IMG/VR virus record: IMGVR_UViG_3300031977_001460
Coordinates: 1-40,229 of that record
Source: a virus
DNA: 40,229 bases
Strand: one strand, 5' to 3'
Below the pieces are notes generated by a model. The model did no database searches. It had not been told where the DNA came from and worked only from the letters and a program-made list of their open reading frames with translations. Each line of letters opens with the position of its first letter. Positions within the stretch are counted from its first letter, which is position 1. Shown one piece after another: positions 23,001-30,745 of this stretch. A program made the translations under genes and the position numbers.

Positions 23001-23216
23001 TCAACAGGAGAATTCAGAATTTTTGCAGTTTCTTCCAGATTCGCTGATTATCGCCGCAATCTTGTCGGCGTCGGGCTTAGAAAAAAGCCGTATCCGGTTC
23101 CCGTAGCAAGTTCCGATTTCATACTCTAGGGCAATCTGTCGGATTCTGCCCGTTGTTTTTTTGTGAATTTTCGCTATGTCCGCGACCGTATAAGTTTTTT
23201 GGTGTGCTGGTTTCAT
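23001..23216 (-). CDS. Leaderless HTH regulator (MerR/HTH_17-like)
   Basis: 71 aa. The motif YTVADIAKIHKKTTGRIRQI at residues 9-28 is a winged-HTH of the excisionase/MerR type: V-A-D-I-A, the turn and R-I-R-Q for DNA contact. The C-terminal half (RLFSKPDADKIAAIISES) includes the FSKPD edge typical of this fold. No Shine-Dalgarno sequence exists before the ATG, and a strong promoter places the transcript start at about the A of the ATG. It has its own promoter and terminator, which marks it as a regulator transcribed apart from the operon. Confidence 0.75.
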   Translation of the reverse strand: MKPAHQKTYTVADIAKIHKKTTGRIRQIALEYEIGTCYGNRIRLFSKPDADKIAAIISESGRNCKNSEFSC

Positions 23217-23222
23217 CGCAGT

Positions 23223-23251
23223 ATAATATCCGCTGCGTTATTTGTTGGCAA
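23223..23251 (-). promoter_or_regulatory. Strong promoter giving a leaderless transcript
   Basis: Minus-strand -35 TTGCCA (23246-23251), 17-nt spacer, -10 TATTAT (23223-23228). Only six nt separate the -10 from the ATG at 23216, so the mRNA should start at or within a base of the start codon. Confidence 0.65.
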
Positions 23252-23303
23252 GTCAAAAGACCGCTTTCCGTAGGCTGCCACCTGATGTCATCACGAAGGC
23301 CGG

Positions 23304-23408
23304 TTAAATCGGTTGCCGCATCACTTCCAACGTGCGGCGGTTGAATTCCGGTTCTTCTCTCTCGATGACGGTGGCCAGCAATTCTGCATGAAAGTTTGGT
23401 TCGGCCAC
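23304..23408 (-). CDS. Possible 34-aa helical peptide
   Basis: A short frame that can start at GTG 23408 (VAEPNFHAELLATVIEREEP, then EFNRRTLEVMRQPI). It fills part of the gap between the methyltransferase and the HTH promoter. The frame is open up to the methyltransferase end, giving LLDLLAKLLVAEP upstream, but no ATG. The amphipathic pattern looks coding, yet there is no ribosome site, so it is weak. Confidence 0.25.
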   Translation of the reverse strand: MAEPNFHAELLATVIEREEPEFNRRTLEVMRQPI

Positions 23409-23446
23409 AAGCAGCTTTGCTAGCAGATCCAGCAGTGATTTATTTA

Positions 23447-23980
23447 TTAAGAGTGTGTTTTGAGATCATTCACTACGACCGTGAAGTAAAACCTGTTCTC
23501 GTGTCGTGTTCTGGGAAGCCATGTTAGAATGTCGTCATCCGACCACATAGCAAATAGCGGGTTGGCTCGTGCCATTGGAAACCAGTAATCGTCTGCACCT
23601 GGCTCTATGTGTTCTAGGTGCAGTTTCTTGTTCATGCCGTCCCAGTGAACATCGGGAAATATGTGGTCGGCGTGACGCATTGCATTGATAGAGACAATCT
23701 GCTTGTGAGTTGCCACCATCGCCATCTCACTTTGCGAGTCAGGACAACGTATTTCCACCTTCGCACCGACTTTGCCAATCCTTGCGCACTCTCTCAGAAA
23801 GTCTCGGTAGTGGTAGACATGCTCAATGCAGTGGCTTGAATAGATCTCGTCTGCTGAGTCATCATCTATCGGCCACGGGTAATCTTCAAGGTTGCATTGG
23901 ATGTCGGCACAGTCCAGCATATCGACGTTGATAAACCCTTCACCCTTCGGCTTCACACCACCACCGATTTCAATCTTCAT
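23447..23980 (-). CDS. SAM-dependent methyltransferase-like protein
   Basis: 177 aa. A class I methyltransferase core: the glycine loop EIGGGVKPKGEGFINVD (residues 4-20), DDSADEIYSSHCIEHVYHYR near 39-58 as motif II/III, and KVGAKVEIRCPD. The catalytic or substrate half (HADHIFPDVHWDGMNKKLHL) contains His and Asp pairs. It is shorter than most family members but not obviously cut. ATGA overlap with the 2OG oxygenase. Probably acts on small molecules or sugars rather than DNA; target unknown. Confidence 0.75.
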   Translation of the reverse strand: MKIEIGGGVKPKGEGFINVDMLDCADIQCNLEDYPWPIDDDSADEIYSSHCIEHVYHYRDFLRECARIGKVGAKVEIRCPDSQSEMAMVATHKQIVSINAMRHADHIFPDVHWDGMNKKLHLEHIEPGADDYWFPMARANPLFAMWSDDDILTWLPRTRHENRFYFTVVVNDLKTHS

Positions 23981-24519
23981 TTATCAAAATCCGCACAGAT
24001 TCGGCTCGATTCTATTGGTTCCTCTGACCACCAGAAGAGGCTTAATGTCTTACGGCTTCCACCCGCAACGGGATTTACCCAGTGCCATGCCGTGTCGCTT
24101 GTTTCAAACATCACCAACTTATTCTTTTCAGGAACCACGATATCATCATCAAAGCACAATTCTCCACCGCTAAAGTCATCGTTAAGGAACAATATTGCAT
24201 TCGCTTTTCTGGCCCACCCTGTTTGTGGGTGTACCGCACCGTCGAGGTGTCGAGATAAGTAGCCCCCATCCGGTATCTCGTGCATCCCAGCGCCGTGCAA
24301 TTCCATATCAGGAAAAAATTCCCCCATGTCGAGACAGGACATTCTCCCCAACAACATCATTGACGATGTAGGCAGGCTCTTAGAGTCTTTCGTTGCTCTT
24401 TTCCGAGAATTCACGTTGTCGTAATAATGCCAGTTTCTCCAATCTGGCTTAGGCCAATCGGCAACAACGGCGTTCACAAGGCCCAATGGCGCATAATTTT
24501 CTATCTGTTTTATTTTCAC
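23977..24519 (-). CDS. 2OG-Fe(II) oxygenase (prolyl-4-hydroxylase-like)
   Basis: 180 aa from GTG at 24519 (GTGA overlap, GGGGG upstream). The iron site is H91-x-D93 (YLSRHLDGAVHP) and H146 (TSDTAWHWVNPV); R156 (GGSRKTLSLFWW) should hold 2-oxoglutarate. Strands around ANAILFLNDDFSGGELCFDD fit the double-stranded beta helix of P4H-like enzymes. It should hydroxylate a protein or sugar. Its neighbours are a cysteine-rich tail protein, a glycosyltransferase-like protein and a methyltransferase, so joint modification of a virion protein is a natural inference. Confidence 0.87.
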   Translation of the reverse strand: MKIKQIENYAPLGLVNAVVADWPKPDWRNWHYYDNVNSRKRATKDSKSLPTSSMMLLGRMSCLDMGEFFPDMELHGAGMHEIPDGGYLSRHLDGAVHPQTGWARKANAILFLNDDFSGGELCFDDDIVVPEKNKLVMFETSDTAWHWVNPVAGGSRKTLSLFWWSEEPIESSRICADFDK

Positions 24520-25640
24520 TCCATGATCCCCCTGGTTCTTGCCTCCCCAACCCACCTATCCATCTCTGTTTTGTGATAGAGCGTACCCACTCCGTCACCA
24601 AACACGCAACCTGCCTCCTCGCTACCAAAAATCTTCCCCGGCCACGACTCTGCTCCCCACCACCGAGGCTCAATATCCCTCCAGTCTTCATTTGAAAACA
24701 CAATATCATTTCTGAACCAATAAAAAGTTCCTGAGTAGTGCCACGACGACTTGCCCAACCTGCTATATTTTTTTAGGCTCCCCACCACAGGATACTTTGA
24801 TAACCACGGATGAACAGCACCCCAATCCAGCAAAGCAGCATACATAAGATCTCTCCATATATGGGGTGTCACGCCATCGTTTTGCTGATGCGTGCAACCT
24901 TTGGCGTGGCAAAAAAAGGTTACACCCGGCTCTTTTTTAACCGACTCCATAAGCGGGACGAAAGCGTTTACCTCCCTCAGTCTTGGGTTGTTTTTGATCC
25001 TAATGAATTCAAACCCGTCACCAAACCTGTCTTGCACCTCTTCTGCTGAGTCTAATTCGTGTTTGTCTTTACCACTCGGCTCGAATATTGCAATAGTTCT
25101 CTTGCCGTCAAATAGTTGTTGATGCGATGCTATAATATCCACATTATCCTTCCACCCCCTCAGCCCAGCCACGGGATAGATAACCATGATCAGGTTCTTT
25201 TGATATTCAGAAAGTGTGTGGTCAGGGCAAGACCCGCACGATTTTATTTTCTTAAACGACCTTTTGAGGGAGCATTGCCCATGTACTTCGCACTCATATA
25301 TGTCTTGCGGTTTTTTGCATCCACACAAATCTCCCTTTTCGCTTCTTAGGTGATCGCCGAGGCTCTTACACCTACCTCTCATGGGGTGCGGGGCTGGATT
25401 TTGCGGTCCCACCCCATGAAGTCTGACATTCTTCGCCTTGCGATTTTTCTTTTTCGCTTTCTTGGGTGGCTTCCAGTTTCGACCATTTTCCAGTGCGTCC
25501 CACCTTTGAAGATATAGATCCCTCCTTTCGGGTTCGATTGCTATGCCCTTGCAGATTTCGAGTAGCCTGCCCACCTTCTTGACAGAAGGATGCCGTGTAC
25601 ACTTACCCAACAGGACGCAATTATTGCAATCGTGATTCAT
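24516..25640 (-). CDS. Glycosyltransferase-like protein with Cys-rich N-terminus
   Basis: 374 aa from the ATG overlapping the Cys-rich gene stop (ATGA). Residues 4-15 (CNNCVLLGKC) and about 105-145 (CGCKK, CEVHGQC, CGSC) supply metal-type Cys groups. The C-terminal part (about 155-360) has VTFFCHAKGCTH, HIWRDLMYAALLDW, a SGTFYWFRN motif and a WWGAESWPGKIF motif; these recall the H-x-K-G, W-R-x-x-M, SGNFWW and E-x-W series of a glycosyltransferase group found in viruses and bacteria. Activity is inferred from this pattern, not from an aligned fold. Confidence 0.62.
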   Translation of the reverse strand: MNHDCNNCVLLGKCTRHPSVKKVGRLLEICKGIAIEPERRDLYLQRWDALENGRNWKPPKKAKKKNRKAKNVRLHGVGPQNPAPHPMRGRCKSLGDHLRSEKGDLCGCKKPQDIYECEVHGQCSLKRSFKKIKSCGSCPDHTLSEYQKNLIMVIYPVAGLRGWKDNVDIIASHQQLFDGKRTIAIFEPSGKDKHELDSAEEVQDRFGDGFEFIRIKNNPRLREVNAFVPLMESVKKEPGVTFFCHAKGCTHQQNDGVTPHIWRDLMYAALLDWGAVHPWLSKYPVVGSLKKYSRLGKSSWHYSGTFYWFRNDIVFSNEDWRDIEPRWWGAESWPGKIFGSEEAGCVFGDGVGTLYHKTEMDRWVGEARTRGIME

Positions 25641-26512
25641 TCGCTTATCGTGAAATAGAGTTGTGAGGTGGTCGATTGGCAGCACCCATCCTCTGAAGTT
25701 TCACGCCATTGTATCAAGAATGGATCGCACGAATAGTCGTCTATGTCAGCGGAAAACTCACTCTGCCCTAGTCGAGTCATTCCAGAAAAGCAGTTATCTC
25801 CAGCCCCGGATGAAGCAACAGTAAATATCCATGTGTCTGTTCCTGGTGGCACGGTTGTACTGCAAGACAACTCCATATCAACGTCATCGGTACAAAATGA
25901 CATTGAGCCAACCCACTTCTCAATTTCTGGATCCCACGTTATAGTGCCCGTCTGTCCGTCTGCGCAAGAACAGTTTTGCACAGTGGTTACTGTCACTGTC
26001 AACACGTCTGGCAATGGCTCCGTCCGCTGATTCTGACAACATTCATCAAGCGGGTCCACGCAAACATACGCAGGTGCTTCGCAATCAGTCACTGTTGTCT
26101 CGTACTCATCAAGCGTCATCTTGTTAGTACACGAGCAGTTCCATTCACTATTGTTTGTATAAACTATCACCTCACCAGAACCAAATGTGATTGTGAGGGT
26201 GTTGCTCTCTGGGTCTGTACCACCCAACTCCAATCTAACTGTGTAGGTAGTGTCAGGAACGCCACAGTTAAGTTCACCCGAATAGTGCGTCCACAGGCAA
26301 TTGTCCTCGCTGGTATCTTCGCTCATAAGAAACGTGGTGTTTACCAAGCCCTCACAGCATGAAAAAGTTGCGTTCAAAGGCCAACTAACCGTGTACCATT
26401 GTGGTGTTCCCGATGTGCCTGAACCGTTGCAAAAATCGCATTCAGTACGGAACGACCCCGCATTGATACAGTTAGTGTAGTCGCATTCCGCACAACAACA
26501 CCACCAACTCAT
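25637..26512 (-). CDS. Very cysteine-rich tail-region protein
   Basis: 291 aa with about 25 Cys (over 8%), in clusters such as WWCCCAECDYTNC, ECDFCNGSG, ECCQ, NCSC (twice) and GCCQ, and many Asn/Thr/Ser residues. It has beta-rich stretches with TWIFTVASSG and LTVTVTTVQNCSC. No signal peptide. The ATG overlaps the upstream TGA as ATGA. Position after two tail proteins suggests a tail tip or fibre component stabilised by disulfides or metal. I know no family. Confidence 0.72.
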   Translation of the reverse strand: MSWWCCCAECDYTNCINAGSFRTECDFCNGSGTSGTPQWYTVSWPLNATFSCCEGLVNTTFLMSEDTSEDNCLWTHYSGELNCGVPDTTYTVRLELGGTDPESNTLTITFGSGEVIVYTNNSEWNCSCTNKMTLDEYETTVTDCEAPAYVCVDPLDECCQNQRTEPLPDVLTVTVTTVQNCSCADGQTGTITWDPEIEKWVGSMSFCTDDVDMELSCSTTVPPGTDTWIFTVASSGAGDNCFSGMTRLGQSEFSADIDDYSCDPFLIQWRETSEDGCCQSTTSQLYFTISE

Positions 26513-27363
26513 GCCGAACACTCCAGTGGTAATGCGCCGTAATAATCGGCCCCGTCAGCATCAATCAACTCGACGATCAGCGCATCGTTCCCACTATCAA
26601 TCTGCTGGTCCGTGATATTGGTGACAGAGATGTTTGCGCCCGTATCCTGAGTTGTGCGATAGAGTGAAACAGTCCCAGTTGAACCGGCTGTGATATTAGA
26701 ATCTGCTTTCCCGAACATGATCACCGCAGGGCGTTCTTGATTGTGCCTGATAATACCGTAACCGACGCCAGGGAAATGATTCGCCCAGCCTATGGTTCCC
26801 ACTGGCAACGTTTCGCCACGGTAATTCGGAAAGAACTCGAACAGATTGATTTCCTGGACCTCGCCATTGAACGGCGTGTGCTGCACAGAGACGTTCTGAC
26901 TGCCTGCCAGCTTGCCGGAATCGGCTGTCATTAAATCCACAAGCTGCCCTCGCTTGTTGCCGGTGAACCTTATCAGCCAAGTTCCGCCTCCGATCAACAC
27001 TTCTGCATTGTTTGCTCCCCAGATAGCATCCATCTCAGACTGCATCGCCGATTTGCTGGCGTCGTGCGCGATGTCTGACGTGTCTGTGCCATTTGAGAGT
27101 GTGAACGTCCCGTCGTCTGCTGTTTGCCCGACCGAAACAATCTGTGCGGCATCGCTGCTATTTGAGACGTTTAGCCGATAGCCTTTGGCGAACATACGGG
27201 AACCATCCAGTGCCTCAGTCAGCACGAACGGAACAACGCCCAGAGGTTTATTGACTCGCCCACCTAATCCCTTCAGAGGTGCAGACGGTAACTGAGAACG
27301 AAACCAGCGATACATCTCGCGATGCTCATCGACGAACTCTTTGGAGACGAGATACTGACTCAT
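26509..27363 (-). CDS. Distal tail or baseplate-like protein
   Basis: 284 aa. After a helical start (FVDEHREMYRWFRSQLPSAP) come beta-rich segments (NVSNSSDAAQIVSVGQT, WLIRFTGNKRGQLVDLMT, TAGSTGTVSLYRTTQDTG). ATGA overlap with the 307-aa gene. It lies in the tail-tip position but I cannot assign it to a known tail family. Confidence 0.68.
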   Translation of the reverse strand: MSQYLVSKEFVDEHREMYRWFRSQLPSAPLKGLGGRVNKPLGVVPFVLTEALDGSRMFAKGYRLNVSNSSDAAQIVSVGQTADDGTFTLSNGTDTSDIAHDASKSAMQSEMDAIWGANNAEVLIGGGTWLIRFTGNKRGQLVDLMTADSGKLAGSQNVSVQHTPFNGEVQEINLFEFFPNYRGETLPVGTIGWANHFPGVGYGIIRHNQERPAVIMFGKADSNITAGSTGTVSLYRTTQDTGANISVTNITDQQIDSGNDALIVELIDADGADYYGALPLECSA

Positions 27364-28283
27364 GTGAACGGTAATACGCTGAATGCTTTAGTATCTTTGG
27401 TGCTGTATGTTTTTGTGACAATCTCACTCGGCAAGAGATTGGTTTTCAGAGGCTTCACATTTCCGTCCGGGTCCACCGTCTCATCTCTGATGGCTTTCCC
27501 ATTGGAATCCAGAAACACAGGCTCGTCAACCGGCTCTCCCGCAGAAGTCAGAATCGGCCTGAGTTCCGTGATGGTGGTCGGTGAAGCGGTGACGTAAATG
27601 GTCGTCTCAACAATCTCACGCAATCCGACGTTCAGAAGTTTTTGATCCCAACCATCCTGACGAAACAGCATCTGAAACGAGATTTCGTAAAACACCACGC
27701 CGTTCTCTGTCTGCTGGTCGCTGATGTTAATAGCGTCCATCTTGAGCGTCCCAGCGGCCAAAACCGCCCCACCAATCGTCACGGCATCAGAATTGACAGC
27801 ATTCTGGTAGGTTGTCACCCAAGTAGGCACAAACGCCACATTCTTGGAAACGCTGATTTGCCACAGCGCCCGGTCTTCTTCTACGCCAATCAGCAAGTCG
27901 CCAGCGTCATTCACAATCGGGTTGTCGTCCTTGTCGAACAGGATTGGAACACGCTCATTCTGAGTACCCCATGTAATGCGGGCAGGTCGAAGCGTGGGGT
28001 CTTCCGTCTCCTGCTCTGTCTCTCGCTCCGTCGTGTAGTTGACGGTCAGCAGCGAGACGACTTTTCCGGTATCAATCGATCTATCAAGATTCCTTGATTC
28101 CACATAGGCCAACCCGTCATTCGGATGTATTGACCACATTTGAGGAACTTGGCTGTCTGAGAGAATGGATCGGCTTGTGTCTGATGCGGCATGTTCAACA
28201 AGGAACGTGCGAACGTACTTATAGACGAACTGGCGGTCGTCTGATGTCGTCTCAGATTGAAGGGTGACGTTCGTAACGGCCAT
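27360..28283 (-). CDS. Tail-associated hypothetical protein
   Basis: 307 aa, directly after the tape measure with a TAATG junction. Beta-rich throughout, with VFYEISFQMLFRQDGWDQKL, LNVGLREIVETTIYVTAS and a segment (FLDSNGKAIRDETVDPDGN) that reads as a short capping domain. It fills the place of the distal-tail or Dit-like protein, but no classical Dit signature is visible. Confidence 0.68.
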   Translation of the reverse strand: MAVTNVTLQSETTSDDRQFVYKYVRTFLVEHAASDTSRSILSDSQVPQMWSIHPNDGLAYVESRNLDRSIDTGKVVSLLTVNYTTERETEQETEDPTLRPARITWGTQNERVPILFDKDDNPIVNDAGDLLIGVEEDRALWQISVSKNVAFVPTWVTTYQNAVNSDAVTIGGAVLAAGTLKMDAINISDQQTENGVVFYEISFQMLFRQDGWDQKLLNVGLREIVETTIYVTASPTTITELRPILTSAGEPVDEPVFLDSNGKAIRDETVDPDGNVKPLKTNLLPSEIVTKTYSTKDTKAFSVLPFT

Positions 28284-29752
28284 TAGCTTGTCGCCCCCGC
28301 AACTGCAAAGGTATTGCCGCCCACTTTCTTTTCAATGCTCTTGAGCGTCTTGGCCATCATGCCGGTGTTCTTCGCAGTGGCCTCTTCTGGCTTCGCCTTG
28401 CCGCCCGACATTGCGGAAACAATCTTCTCAACGCCTTCGCGGGTGAATGCTCCGATAGCCTCGTTCGCCTGTGTTTTCCGTGCTTCATTCCCTTTCGATT
28501 CCTCTTCAGCTACTGAACCTGCACCGCCAAGCGTACTGGGATCCACGCTGCCAATATCGAGTGAATCGCCTACCGCGTCACCCAATCCAAGCTCTTTGGC
28601 GAGTGAGTCCTTGTATTTGTTCAACGCGGTCTTGTCGAGCGTAGGAGCCTTGAAATCTCGTAGCTCAAGAGACTCTTTAATGGAACTTTGGAACCCATCT
28701 GTGAGCGAAGTAAATTGCGGAAAGGCCACATCAGTGAATCCGCTGGAAACCGAATCCCACGCCGCCTTGAAAACGGCAATAATGTTTTTGCCGAGATTAT
28801 TCATCACCGTCAGTGCGAAGTTTCCGATATCTTTAAATATTTCACGCCAGTTCCGACCCACGAACCCGAGAACATCCGACATCACACCGCCGAACCACTC
28901 CAGTCGTGCCACCGTGATGATGAATGCGTTGCTGGCCGCTTCCGCAACAACATTCCACACCAACCCCAAATTCTGCGCCGAGAAGACCACAACTTTGATG
29001 CCCATGTTGATCATCTTCAGGGACTTGGTAGCCATCGGCAGGAACACGCTTCCAATGTTTGCAGCGGTATCGAGGAACGTCGCCTTCAACGCTTTCATCT
29101 GATTCGCAAACGAACCAGCCGATCGAATCGCGTCTCCCTGTGCGGCTGTCGTGCCTTCCATGATGATGTTGAGACGTGCCATGACCTTCTGCTGGTCGGT
29201 CAGGGTTTTAGGATCCCACCCCATCTGTAACGCTCGCTGCTTCACGGCGGCTTCCGACACAATCACGCCGTATTTCTTCATCACTTCGCCCGAGCCTGTC
29301 AACGCCGCTTGCAGGTCTCTCAGCGTGTCGTCGTCGCTCATATTGTTGAACGACGCCAAGTCGATAGCCAGCGCGGTAATCTGCTTAGACATCGTCTCAG
29401 CGGCCCCAGGTTCAAACCCGAGAGGAACAAACAAATCCTGAGAACCCGCCATGAAGCGGGCTATTTGCTCTTGAGAACGCCCAACCGTAGACGCGAAGTT
29501 GTCCCCCCACTCCTTCACACGGCCTGCATTTTCTCCGAAGACGACATTGAATTTATTCATTGTCTCTTCAAGGTCGGACGCAATCTTGATCGCGGGGACC
29601 AACGCCGCACCAACGGCCACACCAACACCAGTAACGGCTTTGGTTGCGAACCCTACGAAGCTGCCTAACTTCTTCTTCGCCTGCGAGATTCCACGCGAAA
29701 AACGCTTGGAATCCATGCCGAGACGTACAACTAAATCGCCTCCGAGTGCCAT
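28283..29752 (-). CDS. Tape measure protein
   Basis: 489 aa. Hallmarks: N-terminal helical domain with FSRGISQAKKKLGSFVGFAT, a hydrophobic run VTGVGVAVGAALVPAIKIAS, then EETMNKFNVVFGENAGRV (PhageMin-tail type), further hydrophobic spans (AASNAFIITVARLEWFGGVM) and a charged Ala/Glu tail. It measures tail length during assembly; at about 0.15 nm per residue it predicts a tail of only ~70 nm, short for a siphovirus. Starts 26 nt after the GT stop, and that gap is filled by a hairpin. Confidence 0.9.
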   Translation of the reverse strand: MALGGDLVVRLGMDSKRFSRGISQAKKKLGSFVGFATKAVTGVGVAVGAALVPAIKIASDLEETMNKFNVVFGENAGRVKEWGDNFASTVGRSQEQIARFMAGSQDLFVPLGFEPGAAETMSKQITALAIDLASFNNMSDDDTLRDLQAALTGSGEVMKKYGVIVSEAAVKQRALQMGWDPKTLTDQQKVMARLNIIMEGTTAAQGDAIRSAGSFANQMKALKATFLDTAANIGSVFLPMATKSLKMINMGIKVVVFSAQNLGLVWNVVAEAASNAFIITVARLEWFGGVMSDVLGFVGRNWREIFKDIGNFALTVMNNLGKNIIAVFKAAWDSVSSGFTDVAFPQFTSLTDGFQSSIKESLELRDFKAPTLDKTALNKYKDSLAKELGLGDAVGDSLDIGSVDPSTLGGAGSVAEEESKGNEARKTQANEAIGAFTREGVEKIVSAMSGGKAKPEEATAKNTGMMAKTLKSIEKKVGGNTFAVAGATS

Positions 29753-29761
29753 TGGTCGTTC

Positions 29762-29778
29762 CCACGCCCCCGCATGGT
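29762..29778 (-). promoter_or_regulatory. Hairpin before tape measure gene
   Basis: CCATGC and GCGTGG pair around GGGG (one G-T wobble). The 17-nt core ACCATGCGGGGGCGTGG begins right after the GT stop, ends 9 nt before the tape measure ATG, and is identical to the core ahead of the major capsid gene. Confidence 0.55.
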
Positions 29779-30338
29779 TCAGTCTTCAATGAGTGGCATG
29801 TGGTCGGTCAGCTTGCCTCCAGCAATTGCCCTAGCCACCGTCGCCGCATGATAATCACCTCTGATGACTCCAAAAGGCTGTATCTGATACAACGCAATCC
29901 ACTCCAAATACTGTCGTCTCGTAACCCTGTTCTGAAAGTTCTCATAATCAGGCTCACCAAACGCTAGGCTGATCATCATGAGGGTTCGTTTGTCTTGGTC
30001 GTCTCTGAGGCGTTCTACTTTTTTTCCATGTCCTCGTCGTCTGTCAGGCCAGACAGCCGAGCAGCTTCGTTGAAAATTCTCGATAAAACACCAGCAGGCC
30101 ACTCCTCCATGATCTCTGTCAGATGCGTCTCGTCGTACATCTGATTCCCGCTCTCATCGACGATTGACATTATTGCCAGCATTGCACGGTTCTCAATTAC
30201 TTTTTTGCGAATGACTCGCCCTTTAACGTCGTGATATCGCTCGTGCCAGGATTGCGCCTCACGCTCTGAGAGTTCCTTCAGACGGACATCCTGACCGTCT
30301 ACCTCAATCGTTATCGTCTTTCTCTGGAATTTCAGCAT
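29779..30338 (-). CDS. Tail assembly chaperone GT (frameshift product)
   Basis: A 186-aa fusion: the full G protein continues in the -1 frame after a slip at A-AAA-AAG, adding 79 residues starting VERLRDDQDKRTLMM. The T part (RRQYLEWIALYQIQPFGVIR, GDYHAATVARAIAGG) matches the phage tail assembly T-type domain. In siphoviruses a minority of ribosomes makes GT; the G:GT ratio is needed to recruit the tape measure and tube subunits. The T frame has no start codon suited to independent translation. Confidence 0.85.
30015..30338 (-). CDS. Tail assembly chaperone G
   Basis: 107 aa. Begins MLKFQRKTITIEVDGQDVRL, followed by KELSEREAQSWHERYHDVKG, the usual G-type beginning with a beta segment then helices. 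It ends LTDDEDMEKK directly after the slippery site. ATG with GGGGAG 4 nt upstream. The gene overlaps the previous gene by 35 nt. It should bind the tape measure during assembly and leave before maturation. Confidence 0.85.
   Translation of the reverse strand: MLKFQRKTITIEVDGQDVRLKELSEREAQSWHERYHDVKGRVIRKKVIENRAMLAIMSIVDESGNQMYDETHLTEIMEEWPAGVLSRIFNEAARLSGLTDDEDMEKK
30018..30024 (-). other. A-AAA-AAG -1 frameshift site
   Basis: In the G frame the last codons read GAA AAA AAG TAG, so the slippery heptamer A-AAA-AAG lies directly before the TAG. A -1 slip moves onto GTA GAA CGC and the T frame. This is the same heptamer used by dnaX. No clear downstream stem-loop was found. Confidence 0.85.
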
Positions 30339-30735
30339 CGTCTCCCCCTAACGGAAATGAGTCTGGGTCAAGTTCGTTCAATTCGACTTCGTACGCTTCG
30401 CGCATCGCTTTGTGGTATTCCCTAGCAGCACGACCCGCTGGATTGCTGAACTTCAATTTATTTGCCAACTGCTTGATTTGAGCCGGTCGATTCTTCAGCC
30501 ACTCCCGCACCTTCTCGCGACACTCCTCATCCTCTGGTACTGCAATCGGCTCTGAGTTCATAAACCCGCGAATACAGTTCATCCACGAATCCGGATGGTC
30601 TTGTATGTGGCCCGGATTCCGTGTAATGACTTTCGGTACGTCGTATTCTTTCCCAGCCTCTTCCGCCTCCTTCCGGTCTTCGTCTGAGAATTCCGGGTTC
30701 ATGGCTTTGGCTGGTTTAATCAGTCTCGCCTTCAT
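30304..30735 (-). CDS. Hypothetical protein between tail tube and G
   Basis: 143 aa, charged and helical, with RKEAEEAGKEYDVPK and a core WMNCIRGFMNSEPIAVPEDE, then CREKVREWLKNRPAQIKQLA. Acidic C-terminus ending AEIPEKDDND. Good ATG context (AAGGAA). The position between tail tube and chaperone G fits a third assembly factor or tail accessory, but I do not recognise it. Confidence 0.68.
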   Translation of the reverse strand: MKARLIKPAKAMNPEFSDEDRKEAEEAGKEYDVPKVITRNPGHIQDHPDSWMNCIRGFMNSEPIAVPEDEECREKVREWLKNRPAQIKQLANKLKFSNPAGRAAREYHKAMREAYEVELNELDPDSFPLGGDDAEIPEKDDND

Positions 30736-30745
30736 GTCTTATTCC

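Noticed and set aside
28314-29102. 262-codon open frame on the plus strand
   Set aside because: Antisense to the tape measure gene; codon bias of the real gene keeps the opposite strand open.
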